DNA of 64,000 nt from Deltaproteobacteria bacterium (GCA_002869015.1 PKTT01000065.1:17272-81271); one strand, 5' to 3'. Counted from the first letter of the stretch, positions 1 to 9,053 are shown. Numbers and translations: made by a program. Notes: a model not told the origin generated them from the sequence alone.

Positions 1-80
1 GCCCTAACGGGGCTGTTTACGCCACCAGGTATAATTTTTTTGGCTTCTTCAAAGAGTGCTGAGGATTGGTCGTGCTTCAT
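1..80 (-). CDS. hemL: glutamate-1-semialdehyde 2,1-aminomutase, N-terminal fragment (runs off window)
   Basis: The reverse strand from the ATG at 80 reads MKHDQSSALFEEAKKIIPGG followed by VNSPVRA. This is the characteristic start of HemL, the PLP enzyme that makes 5-aminolevulinate from glutamate-1-semialdehyde in C5 tetrapyrrole synthesis. A GGAGG Shine-Dalgarno sits about 9 nt upstream of the ATG. Only 26 codons lie in the window, too short for the ORF track. It is divergent from the operon starting at 275. A paralogous class-III aminotransferase lies at 28026-29366, but it lacks the VNSPVR signature. Confidence 0.88.
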   Translation of the reverse strand, partial: MKHDQSSALFEEAKKIIPGGVNSPVR

Positions 81-180
81 AGTTTGCTGCCTCCGATCGG
101 AGCATTGAAAGTTCTGAAAATACCCGGTTTTTTCTAGCATGTTAATTGTGGCAAGGCAACCCGCAATAACCGTGAACGCC

Positions 181-210
181 TTGAATAATTGTGAAGTCGC
201 ATGCTATATT
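181..210 (+). promoter_or_regulatory. putative sigma70 promoter with extended -10
   Basis: TTGAAT (181-186), an 18-nt spacer, then TATATT (205-210) preceded by TGC, which gives an extended -10. It lies about 65 nt upstream of the first gene of the operon at 275 and points toward it. Sequence match only. Confidence 0.45.
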
Positions 211-274
211 CAGCGCTTGAGTGTAAAAGTTGTTTTTACCCCTATTTCCGGGGATTGCAGGGGAGTGCGATACC

Positions 275-1993
275 ATGAAATTCTTAAAGCTGGCGGCGGC
301 GACGCCTCTCCTACTGCTAGCCTTTGGCGCCAATGCAGCTGTTGGAGTTTTCGGAGAGCCGGAGTTCGCGAGGAATATCTTCGCGACGCCCGATAAAATC
401 TTTCTATCCGGAAACGCCGGTATTACAGGCATCGCAGCAGACAGCGCCAATAATATGTACCTGACAACAAATAATAGCGGCCTTATGGCCGTTACTATTT
501 CCGGTGAAAATTTCAATCGCATATCAACTTCATTTCCAGCCAATAATAACAGATACCCCGGCGAATATCTGCTCAGCGACTCCTTGAGCGCCATAGCCTT
601 CGCCTCATTCGGGGGCAATGAATACTTTTTCTTCTCTTCTGCCGACCCTGCCGGAAGCGCGGGGGTTCAGTGGGGACGCTTTACGGACAGGTTCCAGTTT
701 GAGGACCGTATCGCCCTTCGCGCAGGCGCAAGCGCCGAGGCCGCAAAGGATATACCGGTTAACGACCTCGCCTATGAGCCGGTTAACAATATAATCTACG
801 CTGCCTCCGAGGAGGGGCTTGTTGAGATTGAAATCAACGAAGACTCGGGACCATCTGTTTCCAGAGTCGATCCATACACACTCTCCTCGACCCGCCCAGA
901 CCTAAACAGAATCTGGCGTGTGGTAAATGCCACTGAGTTCAATTTGGATACGCCAGCAGTGGCCTTTATTACAAAAGAGGTTTCAGGTGAAGACCAGACA
1001 GGAAAAAGCATATACCTATTTACTCCGGGTGATGAGAATCCAATCTCCGTTGTTGGACAACCGATGCCCCTTGCCAGGATTGCTGCGATAAAGGATATAG
1101 GAGGCGATCTCTGGTACGCCCAAAAGGGTGTGGACACGGGGATATCGGTAAGTTCACGTCTGCGCAGGGTTGGGAAATATGTAAACAACGCAGGGTCCTA
1201 CCAGAGGGTCTCCGTGGCTGATTTTGAGCCGCCGCAGGGCTACTATACAAATGACAGTTTCCTGGTCACGGATTTTACCGTAGATTCTGAAACAGGGGCT
1301 ATCTGGCTTGCGACGACGGGGCGTGCATTTTACCAGACACCAGATATCAATGGATTTTACTCATCACGTGTTTGCGAACCGGGGGATTGGACCGACCCAT
1401 CCGATGACTTCTACTCGGTCGACAGCTCATCCTGCGCGTTCGCCGGGGGTGGTTGGCGCCCGATTATGAAAAACGACAACTTGACAGAGGGTGTCCCCAA
1501 CAGCACGCCGCACCAGTATTTCAAGGCGGTCAGCGACGGTGGCGGCAATATATGGCTTGGTTCCAGCCTAGGTGTCAGGGGGTTCATCTCTCGGTATATG
1601 GCTTTAAGCGCTACACGCTACATTGGTGTTAACTCAGTTGCAGAGGTTAACTTGGATGACGTCAGCCCGGGGCCCGCGCCATATATCTCCATTACAGTTG
1701 GGGCAAATACCGTTCAGCAGCCAATCTTGCTGGATGCAGAAGGAAAGCTGACGCTCTACTTCGGATTCACATACGATGAGCAGCTAATCCTCTCTCCACT
1801 TACCTTCCCGGTTACATCAACACCGGACGGCGTAGATATAACCGTAGAATACTACAAAGATATAGATGATATCCTTAACAGCCTCCCCCCGACACTGACC
1901 GCTGCCGCAACATGGGCTGAGATTTTGGATTTTGAAGATGACCTCTTCATAGGCGGCCCCTGCTTTCTCGAGACGCTGGGTTGCGTCAAGTGA
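275..1993 (+). CDS. secreted propeller-like protein of unknown function
   Basis: A 572-aa exported protein. The ORF track starts at 230, but the ATG at 275 is preferred: it has an AGGGGAG-type ribosome site and opens a classical signal peptide (MKFLKLAAATPLLLLAFGANA, cut before AVG). The mature part carries spaced segments such as GAIWLATT and GNIWLGSS, which resemble the blades of two-component-regulator-type beta-propellers. I cannot count blades with confidence. Four cysteines fall in two C-terminal-half pairs (RVCEPG/SSCAFA and GGPCFLETLGC), plausible disulfides in the periplasm or outside the cell. Its stop overlaps the LysM gene start in a GTGA, so the two are translationally coupled. 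Function is unknown. Confidence 0.6.
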   Translation: MKFLKLAAATPLLLLAFGANAAVGVFGEPEFARNIFATPDKIFLSGNAGITGIAADSANNMYLTTNNSGLMAVTISGENFNRISTSFPANNNRYPGEYLLSDSLSAIAFASFGGNEYFFFSSADPAGSAGVQWGRFTDRFQFEDRIALRAGASAEAAKDIPVNDLAYEPVNNIIYAASEEGLVEIEINEDSGPSVSRVDPYTLSSTRPDLNRIWRVVNATEFNLDTPAVAFITKEVSGEDQTGKSIYLFTPGDENPISVVGQPMPLARIAAIKDIGGDLWYAQKGVDTGISVSSRLRRVGKYVNNAGSYQRVSVADFEPPQGYYTNDSFLVTDFTVDSETGAIWLATTGRAFYQTPDINGFYSSRVCEPGDWTDPSDDFYSVDSSSCAFAGGGWRPIMKNDNLTEGVPNSTPHQYFKAVSDGGGNIWLGSSLGVRGFISRYMALSATRYIGVNSVAEVNLDDVSPGPAPYISITVGANTVQQPILLDAEGKLTLYFGFTYDEQLILSPLTFPVTSTPDGVDITVEYYKDIDDILNSLPPTLTAAATWAEILDFEDDLFIGGPCFLETLGCVK

Positions 1994-3684
1994 TAAAGGG
2001 AGCAATAGCCGCAGCGCTGCTTTTAGCCCTGATAGCTGGCGGGCAGGTCTATGGAGCTGATGAGGCTCCCCCGCCCCAGGATTCAAAGATCCATTTAAAG
2101 AAGGCCCTCTATGTTCATCGCGCAGCAGGTGACAAGATTTTCGCAGAATCCCGTAAAATTAAAAGGGGCGATATACTCTGGAATATCCTTAAAAACGATT
2201 ATGGGATTTCGGATGATGATATTCCGGAGTTCATAGAGGCGTTTAGGGAAGTAAATCCAGGTGTTGACCCCAACAGGCTCTTTGTAGGCCAGGAGATAAG
2301 GGTTCCTTTTAAGGTAGAGATAGACGCTGCCCCTCCGCCGGTGCAAGCTGAGCTTGCCATGGAGGAGGACACATATCAGGTGCGCTCCGGCGACAACCTC
2401 TGGAAAATCCTCAGGCGGGATTATGGGGTTACCAAAGCCGGAATGGGCAGGGCTATTACAGCGGTAAAGAGGGCCAACCCCTCTATCAAAGACTTGGGTA
2501 AATTGTGGGTCGGTCAATTTATAGTAATCCCCTTTGAGCGGCACATAGAAGAGGAGCCAGAGAAAGCCCCGGCGACTCCCACCATCGTCGCTGGAAAAGG
2601 CGCTCCTAAAGAGAGCCTCTCGGCCAAACAGGGGATACCAGAGGGTGTACTCACGATACTATCCCTATTAGAAGAGTTGGAGTGCCGTGTAGAGAGGACA
2701 GGGGAGCGCTTCATTCCCCTATCCAGAGGAAGAACGGTCAGGCTGGATGGCAGCGATTTCCCCTTTATTACCGGCCCTGCTGGTGGAAAGGTGATCCTGG
2801 ACCCGATGAATCGCCTCTCAGCGCCGCTTGAAGAGGCTGTTGAAGCCAGCTGGGGCTACACAGTGCTGAAAGGCGCGCCTGAGTCGGTTGAGGAATACCT
2901 TGGTAAACTCTTCGAGGTTCTTAAATTCAACCAACTGAAGAAGGGCTCCACTATAATTTCGTTGAAAGAGAATGAAACCTTGGAGGCTTCCCCGCGCTGG
3001 ACGGTAACTCCAAATCCGGACTCCCTTTGGGAGGGCGGAGTACATATGGTTTTCAGCGGCACCGAAGGTATCGACCCAATACTTGCCGGGTTGTTGAGCG
3101 GCAAAGGCTTTGTTCTGCATTCCCTAGGCGAAAGCCGGATTAGACAGGAAAAAATAAAGACTAGCTTCAAGGTTGCTACGCTCCTTCAGAGCGGCTCCAT
3201 GGAGGGGGCGGCGAGCCTTTTATCCCTGCTGGGTGTTGAGAACAAATTGAGCCCCGCCGTTGTTCTTAAGCTTGATTCCGGCGTCAGCTATACGATAAGG
3301 CCCCCGATAACTTTCGAGCATGGCTCTTTAAAGTATGCAGCAATTCCCAAAAAGCCCGCCAAGGCTGAATCTGTTTTGTTAAGAGCGGGATATTTTACCT
3401 TTTCATGGGATGGCGAGAGTCCAGCGCTAGGAAGAGTCGCCGACCTAATGGTTCTTCTAGGCGTAGAACATCAGTTAAAAGAGTTGGCGCTTCCGGCAGA
3501 GGGTTCACTGCGGCTTATCCTTTCCGGCATTGAGATAAACAATCAGCTTCTTTTGTCCAAACTCTATCCAGACCTTGTAGAAGACGTTGAGGGGAAGAAA
3601 ATATTCTGCACAGATGTCCAAATGGGTGAGGAGGAAGCGGCGCTGCTTTTCAGGGAGGGGTGCCTCCCCTTGGTGCTTGAGTGA
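1990..3684 (+). CDS. exported protein with two LysM domains and a long unknown C-terminal region
   Basis: About 564 aa. The ORF track uses TTG at 1981; the GTG at 1990, which overlaps the previous stop as GTGA, fits the signal peptide better ([22 protein letters not shown]). Two LysM domains follow: one around residues 50-110 ([17 protein letters not shown] ... VGQEIRVPF) and one around 128-182 ([18 protein letters not shown] ... VGQFIVIPF). They should bind peptidoglycan in the periplasm. The remaining ~380 residues match no domain I recognise and show no enzymatic motif. The stop overlaps the next start (GTGA at 3681), so the three-gene set 275-4178 is probably one operon. A second LysM protein occurs at 62856. 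Confidence 0.72.
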   Translation: MIKGAIAAALLLALIAGGQVYGADEAPPPQDSKIHLKKALYVHRAAGDKIFAESRKIKRGDILWNILKNDYGISDDDIPEFIEAFREVNPGVDPNRLFVGQEIRVPFKVEIDAAPPPVQAELAMEEDTYQVRSGDNLWKILRRDYGVTKAGMGRAITAVKRANPSIKDLGKLWVGQFIVIPFERHIEEEPEKAPATPTIVAGKGAPKESLSAKQGIPEGVLTILSLLEELECRVERTGERFIPLSRGRTVRLDGSDFPFITGPAGGKVILDPMNRLSAPLEEAVEASWGYTVLKGAPESVEEYLGKLFEVLKFNQLKKGSTIISLKENETLEASPRWTVTPNPDSLWEGGVHMVFSGTEGIDPILAGLLSGKGFVLHSLGESRIRQEKIKTSFKVATLLQSGSMEGAASLLSLLGVENKLSPAVVLKLDSGVSYTIRPPITFEHGSLKYAAIPKKPAKAESVLLRAGYFTFSWDGESPALGRVADLMVLLGVEHQLKELALPAEGSLRLILSGIEINNQLLLSKLYPDLVEDVEGKKIFCTDVQMGEEEAALLFREGCLPLVLE

Positions 3685-4178
3685 AGACCCTTGGGGCCGT
3701 TTCAGTAGATACGCTGCTAGCCTTCCTTAAGCCCCTTAGGGCTTCGGGAAAAAAGATTGTCTTTACAAATGGTTGCTTTGATCTGATACATCCGGGCCAT
3801 GTTACCTACCTGTCAAAGGCTCGCGAGCTGGGCGATATATTAGTCGTTGGGCTAAATACCGATGAATCGGTCAGGCGTCAGGGTAAAGGGGATGGCAGGC
3901 CGGTGATGCATGAGGATGAGCGGGCAACAGTTCTCTCAGCGCTCTCATCAGTAGACTATGTCGTACTTTTTGATGATGACACGCCCTTATCCCTGATTGA
4001 GATGGTCCAGCCGGATATTTTGGTCAAGGGTGGAGATTGGCCCATTGAGGGTATCGTCGGTCGCGAGGTGGTTGAGGGTAGAGGCGGCCGGGTGCTATCA
4101 ATCTCCCTCGTTGAGGGGCTATCCACCACAGATATTATTTCTCGTGTGGCAAAGCTGCCGGAGGTAAAAGGCTCCTGA
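3681..4178 (+). CDS. rfaE2: D-glycero-beta-D-manno-heptose 1-phosphate adenylyltransferase (HldE C-terminal-type)
   Basis: A 165-aa cytidylyltransferase-fold protein with the nucleotide-binding signature [17 protein letters not shown] near residue 28 and the later KGGDWP and GLSTTDII segments typical of the HldE adenylyltransferase domain. It transfers AMP to heptose-1-phosphate, making ADP-heptose for the LPS inner core. It is a stand-alone domain; the kinase half (HldE N-terminal) is not in the window. The GTG start is fused to the previous stop (GTGA). It converges on the minus-strand cytochrome gene with no gap. Confidence 0.9.
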   Translation: MKTLGAVSVDTLLAFLKPLRASGKKIVFTNGCFDLIHPGHVTYLSKARELGDILVVGLNTDESVRRQGKGDGRPVMHEDERATVLSALSSVDYVVLFDDDTPLSLIEMVQPDILVKGGDWPIEGIVGREVVEGRGGRVLSISLVEGLSTTDIISRVAKLPEVKGS

Positions 4179-5753
4179 TTATTCAGCCCTGTCACATCTT
4201 ATAGCTTCATAATCCTTATCGAAGTCGAAGCTGGAGTTTTCGTGGTAACCCTTATGGCATGAAGCGCAAACAACCTCTGCTACCTTTCTTTTGATATTTC
4301 CATCCGCTGCATTGTGTTTGGAGCCTTTGCCATGGCAAGCCTCGCAGCCGACGAGATTCTCAATAGCCCCCCCTTTTATAAAGCTTAACTTAGTAGCATG
4401 GCAGCTCAGGCAGTTGGGGTCCCTCTTTTGCTCATTGGAAAGATTTAGAGAGGCGCGGGAGTGACCGGTCCTGATCCATGACCTGTAGGCGTCGGTGTGG
4501 CAGCGTCGGCAGGACATGGCGCCGGTATTATAAGGCTCTCCATCTGGTAGCGCAGAGGCCTTTGTCGAAGAGGCGGAGCTTCGTCTTGCCTGCTGTGGCG
4601 TTGGGGGCCGAATAGGTCTAGAAACCCTCTTTTGGGGTAATTTTTGCCTGTTTTTAGCGGGGTCCGGGCCGAGATCCTTCAGCGTTTCTTCCACATATAG
4701 GTCGTCTTTTGTCTGGGAAGAGAGGACAGTTATGGAGTGGTTGTAGCCGCCCCCATTCTTTGATATCTCACGAATGGACTCCTCCAGAGGTGCAGCAAGT
4801 TTTTGCAGTTTGGCAATCTCCGCCCGGCCTTTTGAGCTTTCCCCTCTTGCCTCAATGCTGGCAATCCTGCGTGTTATTGTGTTCAAGCGCTCCCGGAGGT
4901 TGACCACCTTCGAGGCCTCTACGGCCAGAGGCCATCCTTTGCCGGCCATGTTTGGCGGCAGGTCCAAAACTCCTAGCTGCCTGCCCCTGTCGGCGCACCT
5001 TAAAATCAAGGTCTCCTCAACTCTTGAGGGTGAACTGAGAATTCTTTGCCCCTCGCCCATTCCAATAATAATATTTATCCCTTTAACCTCGCGGGCAAGG
5101 GCGTGGTCATCTTTGAACCCCAGGTCACTGAGGCAGATAACCATATCGGCATCTTTTGTTAGGTCTACTACCTTTTTGGCTGTATCCACGGGGTCGAGTA
5201 CGTTTATTCCGAGGGTCGCGTCGAAGTTCGGCATCGAGCGTGTAAGGCTGAATATGGCGACTTCGTTTTCCCCCCACTTTACCCTCCTGAGAGAGGGAAA
5301 GGGGTGAGTTGAGCCAACAGCCATTGTTATGTTGGATGAGATGAAGGGAAGACCGCTATCTTTCTCAATATCCTTTAGCAGTTTTATCCCTTTAACTATA
5401 TCTTTTCTCCCCACGCCGACTGCAGCGGGGTTCATTGAGGAAAGGGCGTCAGCAATTATCTTCGCCCTAGCGAATAGCCATTCGGAATCATCCGCAAAGC
5501 CCTGTGACTGTTCAAAGTGAAAGAGAGCGCTGCCGCCGTCTAAGTAGATGGTGTCGAGGCTGCTCTTTCTAAGTTCATTTATTTTCGTTGCTCTTCGGGC
5601 CAGACCGCCGAACTTGCCTGATTTTCAACCGCAGGGGTGTGTCTCACCCGAGATAGAGGAGCCATATACGAGGCGAAGTGGTGCGTCAGTATCGGCAAAG
5701 CAGTTGGCTGCCGCAAAAATGATAAGCGAAATTATGGCGGCTCTTAAAAACAT
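4179..5753 (-). CDS. predicted selenoprotein: secreted 5'-nucleotidase-like domain fused to a tetraheme cytochrome c, in-frame UGA at codon 43
   Basis: The ORF track begins only at the Met at 5435. Extending upstream in the same frame gives continuous coding sequence to ATG 5753, interrupted only by TGA (5625-5627). The extension starts with a signal peptide (MFLRAAIISLIIFAAANCFA) and has an AAGGAG ribosome site 7 nt before the ATG. It then reads ETHPCG-U-KSGKFGGLARRATKI. Known UshA/5'-nucleotidase-like relatives have PCGC followed by a GGLARRAT stretch, so the UGA replaces the second Cys of a CxC pair. Full length is 524 aa. After the phosphoesterase-like part come a linker and four CxxCH heme sites (CRRCH, CLSCH, CEACH, CASCH). 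Metallophosphoesterase metal motifs look degenerate (LDGGSALF where GD is usual). I infer a periplasmic redox protein. The alternative is a pseudogene with one nonsense codon. Confidence 0.8.
5590..5627 (-). promoter_or_regulatory. bSECIS-like hairpin directly after the in-frame UGA
   Basis: Following UGA (5627-5625) on the mRNA sense, UUCGGC (5612-5607) can pair with GCC and GAA (5600-5598 and 5596-5594) around a single bulged C (5597). This leaves the apical loop GGUCUG. The loop starts 18 nt after the UGA. Bacterial SECIS elements need a stem-loop just downstream of UGA with a G in the first loop positions; the E. coli fdhF element has a GGUCU loop and a bulged base. Pairing was done by eye, not by folding. 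Confidence 0.65.
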
Positions 5754-5760
5754 GAAGATA

Positions 5761-5766
5761 CTCCTT
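5761..5766 (-). promoter_or_regulatory. ribosome binding site fixing the selenoprotein start
   Basis: AAGGAG on the minus strand, 7 nt before ATG 5753. It supports translation starting upstream of the in-frame UGA rather than at the internal Met at 5435. The rest of 5754-6035 holds only a weak promoter-like pair reading toward this gene (TTGAAT, 17 nt, TATTCC). Confidence 0.65.
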
Positions 5767-6035
5767 GAACTTGAAATTGACCCCTTTAGGAATACTCCCA
5801 TAGTGGATTTGATTCAACCCCGACATATTTTGACCCTGACGGGCCACAGTAAGAAATTTAACCGACGTCGCCCAGCCTTGGCCCCAAGAGAAGGACTTTA
5901 TCGCTTAGCTGACAAGTTCACCCGCGCAATAAATGGTTGAATATGCGACGTGTGTTAAAGCAATAAAGTTTAAGTGAACTCTTCCGAATTGGAGCGCGGT
6001 CGTTTATCATATCGTGAGGTGTAAAAAGGGGGATA

Positions 6036-7523
6036 ATGGCTTGGGTTAACCTCATCGAGAGTTTGCGGATGGAAGCTGGAAAATACGTCGGACGAGTCCT
6101 GGTCGTAGACGATGAAAGAGATATAACGGCAGTCCTTGAGGATGTCCTTGAGGGCAAGGGCTACAGCACCATCGCCGCGCATAACGCGCAGGACGCTATC
6201 GAGCTCTTTGCAAGAGAAAAGTTCGATATAGTTATCACCGACTTAAAGATGCCAGGCAAATCGGGTTTGGATCTCCTGGCGGCCGTTAAAGATCAGAACC
6301 CAGATACCATAGTCATCATAATGACGGGCTATGCAACGGTCGAAACAGCTATAGACGCGCTTAAGAAGGGGGCCTACGACTACATACTGAAGCCATTTAA
6401 GATAAGTGAGCTTCTGAAGATCGTTGAGCGCGCCTTTGAGAAAATTCTACTGGCCACAGAGAACATGCAGCTCAAAGAGCAGGTCGCCCTCCTTGAGCTT
6501 AGTGAGGCGGTTTCCTCAAGCCTTTCGCTCAACGATATATTGTTAATGGTAGTGAAAGCTGCTCAACGGGAGCTGGATGCCGACGGAATAGAGCTGTTGT
6601 TCAGGCAGCCCGGCTCATCTGAATTTGCGCGAAGGGTCTCAGCGGGTATATGCGCCAGCAAAGAACGTTTCGTTGCTAATACAGCCCTGCTTGAAGCAAA
6701 AGTGAGAGAGTCCAACGCCGTGCAGTGGCGCGGAGATGAGTTAACCACGATCTTAAATGGCGGAGCCCCGCAGCTGCCCGAGGGGACTATGCTTAGCGTT
6801 CCGCTTAGGCGCGGTTCAGAGCTCCTCGGAGTATTAAACGCAGTGGCGACCAGCAGCAATCGCTACTTTCTTCCGAGGGAGGAGAAAGCCCTATTCGTCC
6901 TCGGCGACAGGGCTGCCACCAGCATTGAAAATGCCCTCCTCTACGCAGACCTTGAGGCAACGTTTAAAGAGACGATAAAGTCACTTGCGCTTGCCCTTGA
7001 AGCAAAAGACGCATACACCCACGGCCACTCGGAGAATGTTACACGCCTCTCAGCCAGGACAGCTAAAGAGATGGGTTGTAGCCAGGACTTTGTAGAGACT
7101 ATAACCCAGGCGGGCATCCTTCATGATATAGGTAAAATTGGGATTTCAGGTGCTATATTAAATAAACCCAGCAAGCTGACACCAGCTGAGCACTCTATAA
7201 TCCAATCCCATCCACAGATGGGCAAGAGAATCCTTGAGAATATAAGCTTCCTTGGCGAGGTGGTGCCGATCGTCTACCACCACCATGAGCGGTTCGATGG
7301 AAGCGGCTATCCTGAAGGTCTCTCCGGTGAGGATATACCCCTTGGTGCCAGGATAATGCAGGTCGCCGACACCTACGATGCTATGACATCGAATCGCCCT
7401 TACCGCAACGGCCTCTCGCATGAGGCGGCCCGTGATGAAATACTTCGATGTCGGGGTACGCAGCTAGACCCGCAGTGTGTCGATGCTTTTATGCGTATGT
7501 GGGAGAAGGAAAACGCCGAATGA
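6036..7523 (+). CDS. response regulator with receiver, GAF and HD-GYP domains (probable c-di-GMP phosphodiesterase)
   Basis: 495 aa. The receiver domain (about 19-130) has the acidic pair in VVDDERD, phospho-acceptor Asp69 in ITDLKMPG, and the conserved Lys in YILKPF. A GAF-like region follows (about 155-300). The C-terminal HD-GYP domain carries ILHDIGKIG, YHHHERFDGSGYPEGL and QVADTYDAMTS, the metal-binding residues and GYP loop of c-di-GMP hydrolases. It is expected to lower c-di-GMP when phosphorylated. The purine-rich AAAAAGGGGG precedes the ATG. No kinase is adjacent. Its stop overlaps pgpA (ATGA), so it may head the pgpA-recA operon. Confidence 0.88.
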   Translation: MAWVNLIESLRMEAGKYVGRVLVVDDERDITAVLEDVLEGKGYSTIAAHNAQDAIELFAREKFDIVITDLKMPGKSGLDLLAAVKDQNPDTIVIIMTGYATVETAIDALKKGAYDYILKPFKISELLKIVERAFEKILLATENMQLKEQVALLELSEAVSSSLSLNDILLMVVKAAQRELDADGIELLFRQPGSSEFARRVSAGICASKERFVANTALLEAKVRESNAVQWRGDELTTILNGGAPQLPEGTMLSVPLRRGSELLGVLNAVATSSNRYFLPREEKALFVLGDRAATSIENALLYADLEATFKETIKSLALALEAKDAYTHGHSENVTRLSARTAKEMGCSQDFVETITQAGILHDIGKIGISGAILNKPSKLTPAEHSIIQSHPQMGKRILENISFLGEVVPIVYHHHERFDGSGYPEGLSGEDIPLGARIMQVADTYDAMTSNRPYRNGLSHEAARDEILRCRGTQLDPQCVDAFMRMWEKENAE

Positions 7524-7981
7524 GGGGGAAGCTAATAAAGCTTCTCGCCTCGGGCTTCGGTCTGGGCCTTGCCCCATATATTCCAGGTACTGTAGGAACG
7601 CTCTCCGGTATACCCTTCGCGCTCATACTGGCTGCTCTTCCAAAACCGATTGCGCTGCTCACCGTAGCACTTCTTTTGCCTCTCGGAGCTCATATCTGCG
7701 GGGAGGGCGCCAAGCTCGACGGGAAGGCAAGCGACCCCGGCTGGGTAGTATTTGACGAGCTGATAGGCTTTCTCTTCGCCACAATTTTCCTTACCCCAAC
7801 TGTTTTTGGGTATTTGACCGCGTTTTTTTTGTTTCGCCTCTTTGATATAATTAAGCCTCCCCCCGTAAGCTGGTTAGATGAGCGAGTAAAAGGGGGCTGG
7901 GGTATACTCCTCGATGATGTAGCTGCGGGAATAATGGCTAGGGCCGCCCTCTACCTTATCTCCTTGTCGGGCGTGCTTTAA
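7520..7981 (+). CDS. pgpA: phosphatidylglycerophosphatase A
   Basis: 153 aa. The ORF track starts upstream at 7448, but the ATG at 7520 overlaps the previous stop (ATGA) and opens the family pattern KLLASGFGLGLAPYIPGTVG. Conserved features are PGTVGTL near the N terminus, DPGWVVFDELIGF and the FDIIKPPP motif, with about three to four hydrophobic helices. It dephosphorylates phosphatidylglycerophosphate to phosphatidylglycerol at the inner membrane. pgpA next to pncC/cinA and recA is a common arrangement in deltaproteobacteria. Confidence 0.9.
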   Translation: MRGKLIKLLASGFGLGLAPYIPGTVGTLSGIPFALILAALPKPIALLTVALLLPLGAHICGEGAKLDGKASDPGWVVFDELIGFLFATIFLTPTVFGYLTAFFLFRLFDIIKPPPVSWLDERVKGGWGILLDDVAAGIMARAALYLISLSGVL

Positions 7982-7993
7982 AGGAGCTTTGTA

Positions 7994-8473
7994 TTGGCCG
8001 ACTTACTTCCTGAGGAGCGGATCCACGGCGCTTTGTTAATAAGAAAAAAGAAGCTTGCGCTTGCGGAGTCCTGCACGGGTGGGATGATTGGTATGCGGAT
8101 AACAGCTCTGCCCGGCAGTTCTGAGTATTTTGACTCATCGGTCGTGGTATACTCCAACGACGCAAAATCAAGATTTCTTGGGGTTCCCGATAGCGTTATT
8201 AACGGTCCGGGCGCAGTCTCCAGCGAATGCGCCGAAGCGATGGCCGTTGGTTTGCTTGACCGCACTGGAGTTGATTACGCGGGTGCAGTTACAGGGATTG
8301 CGGGACCAGAGGGCGGCACTCCGGAAAAGCCTGTAGGCACTGTCTGGATCGCATGGGGCTCAGCGGGAGAAATATCGACTGAGTTGTTAAAGCTCTCCGG
8401 TGATAGGGCTGCGGTGCGAAAAAGCGCTGCTACGGCTCTTTTGGAGAGGTTGGCTCAGCTGGTAGTGAGGTGA
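7994..8473 (+). CDS. pncC: nicotinamide-nucleotide amidohydrolase (CinA C-terminal domain family)
   Basis: 159 aa, consisting only of the CinA C-terminal domain: LALAESCTGGMIGMRIT near residue 22, SSVVVYSNDAKSRFLGV, GAVSSECAEAMA and AVTGIAGPEGGTPEKPVGTVWI. PncC deamidates NMN to nicotinate mononucleotide, a pyridine-nucleotide salvage step. The start is TTG at 7994 with AAGGAG 8 nt upstream. The N-terminal CinA (MoaB-like) domain is absent. Lies between pgpA and thpR in the same operon. Confidence 0.9.
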   Translation: MADLLPEERIHGALLIRKKKLALAESCTGGMIGMRITALPGSSEYFDSSVVVYSNDAKSRFLGVPDSVINGPGAVSSECAEAMAVGLLDRTGVDYAGAVTGIAGPEGGTPEKPVGTVWIAWGSAGEISTELLKLSGDRAAVRKSAATALLERLAQLVVR

Positions 8474-8476
8474 TTT

Positions 8477-9037
8477 TTGCGTCTCTTCATCGCTGCCAAG
8501 TTACCTCCGGGAGCCAGGAGTGAGCTTGCCGGCGTTATGGAGCAAATAAAGGGCACGTTACCGGCGAAATATAGGTGGGTGAAGCCAGCTAATATTCACC
8601 TTACTTTGAACTTCCTGGGCGAAGTGTCTTGCGGGGAGGCAGCAAACATTGAGGCTGCATTTGGGGCGCCGCTATCCATTGGTGGTCCAATATACCTAAA
8701 ATCAGAAGGGATTGGTGCTTTTCCATCGTTGGCGCGGGCTCAAACCCTTTGGGTTGGGTTGGGCGGCGAGGTTAGCCGGCTGGCTGCCCTGCAAGAGCTG
8801 ACTACAAAAAGGCTTTTAAAAGCTAATATATCGGTGGAAAAGAGGGGTTTTAAACCACACCTTACATTGGCAAGGGCCAAGGGGCGCGGGCGCCCACCAG
8901 ATATTTTAGATCAAGCGGAGAGGTTCGTAGGCTTTTACGGTCCCTACTTTAAATTGGATGAAGTTATACTTTTCGAGAGTGATTTGCGGCCGGGGGGGCC
9001 AATCTACACACCTCGAGTTCGCGTTAACATTGTGTAG
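8477..9037 (+). CDS. thpR: RNA 2',3'-cyclic phosphodiesterase (LigT/ThpR family)
   Basis: 186 aa with two HxTx motifs, HLTLNFLG near residue 41 and HLTLAR near 126, which form the active site of the 2H phosphoesterases. The start MRLFIAAKLPP is typical of ThpR (usually RLFIAL). The start codon is TTG with an AGGTGA site. It opens 2',3'-cyclic phosphate ends of RNA; its physiological target is uncertain. Placement between cinA/pncC and recA is a known arrangement. Confidence 0.88.
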   Translation: MRLFIAAKLPPGARSELAGVMEQIKGTLPAKYRWVKPANIHLTLNFLGEVSCGEAANIEAAFGAPLSIGGPIYLKSEGIGAFPSLARAQTLWVGLGGEVSRLAALQELTTKRLLKANISVEKRGFKPHLTLARAKGRGRPPDILDQAERFVGFYGPYFKLDEVILFESDLRPGGPIYTPRVRVNIV

Positions 9038-9053
9038 AAGATAAGAGGATGAG

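Noticed and set aside
5625-5627. TGA as an ordinary nonsense mutation or sequencing error
   Set aside because: Not excluded, but less likely: it is the only stop in the frame, sits exactly where relatives have a redox Cys, and is followed by a SECIS-like hairpin; start signals upstream are intact.
5548-5940. Plus-strand 130-aa ORF
   Set aside because: It is antisense to the N-terminal part of the selenoprotein gene and its upstream region, has no ribosome site and no recognisable sequence; the minus-strand reading explains the segment better.
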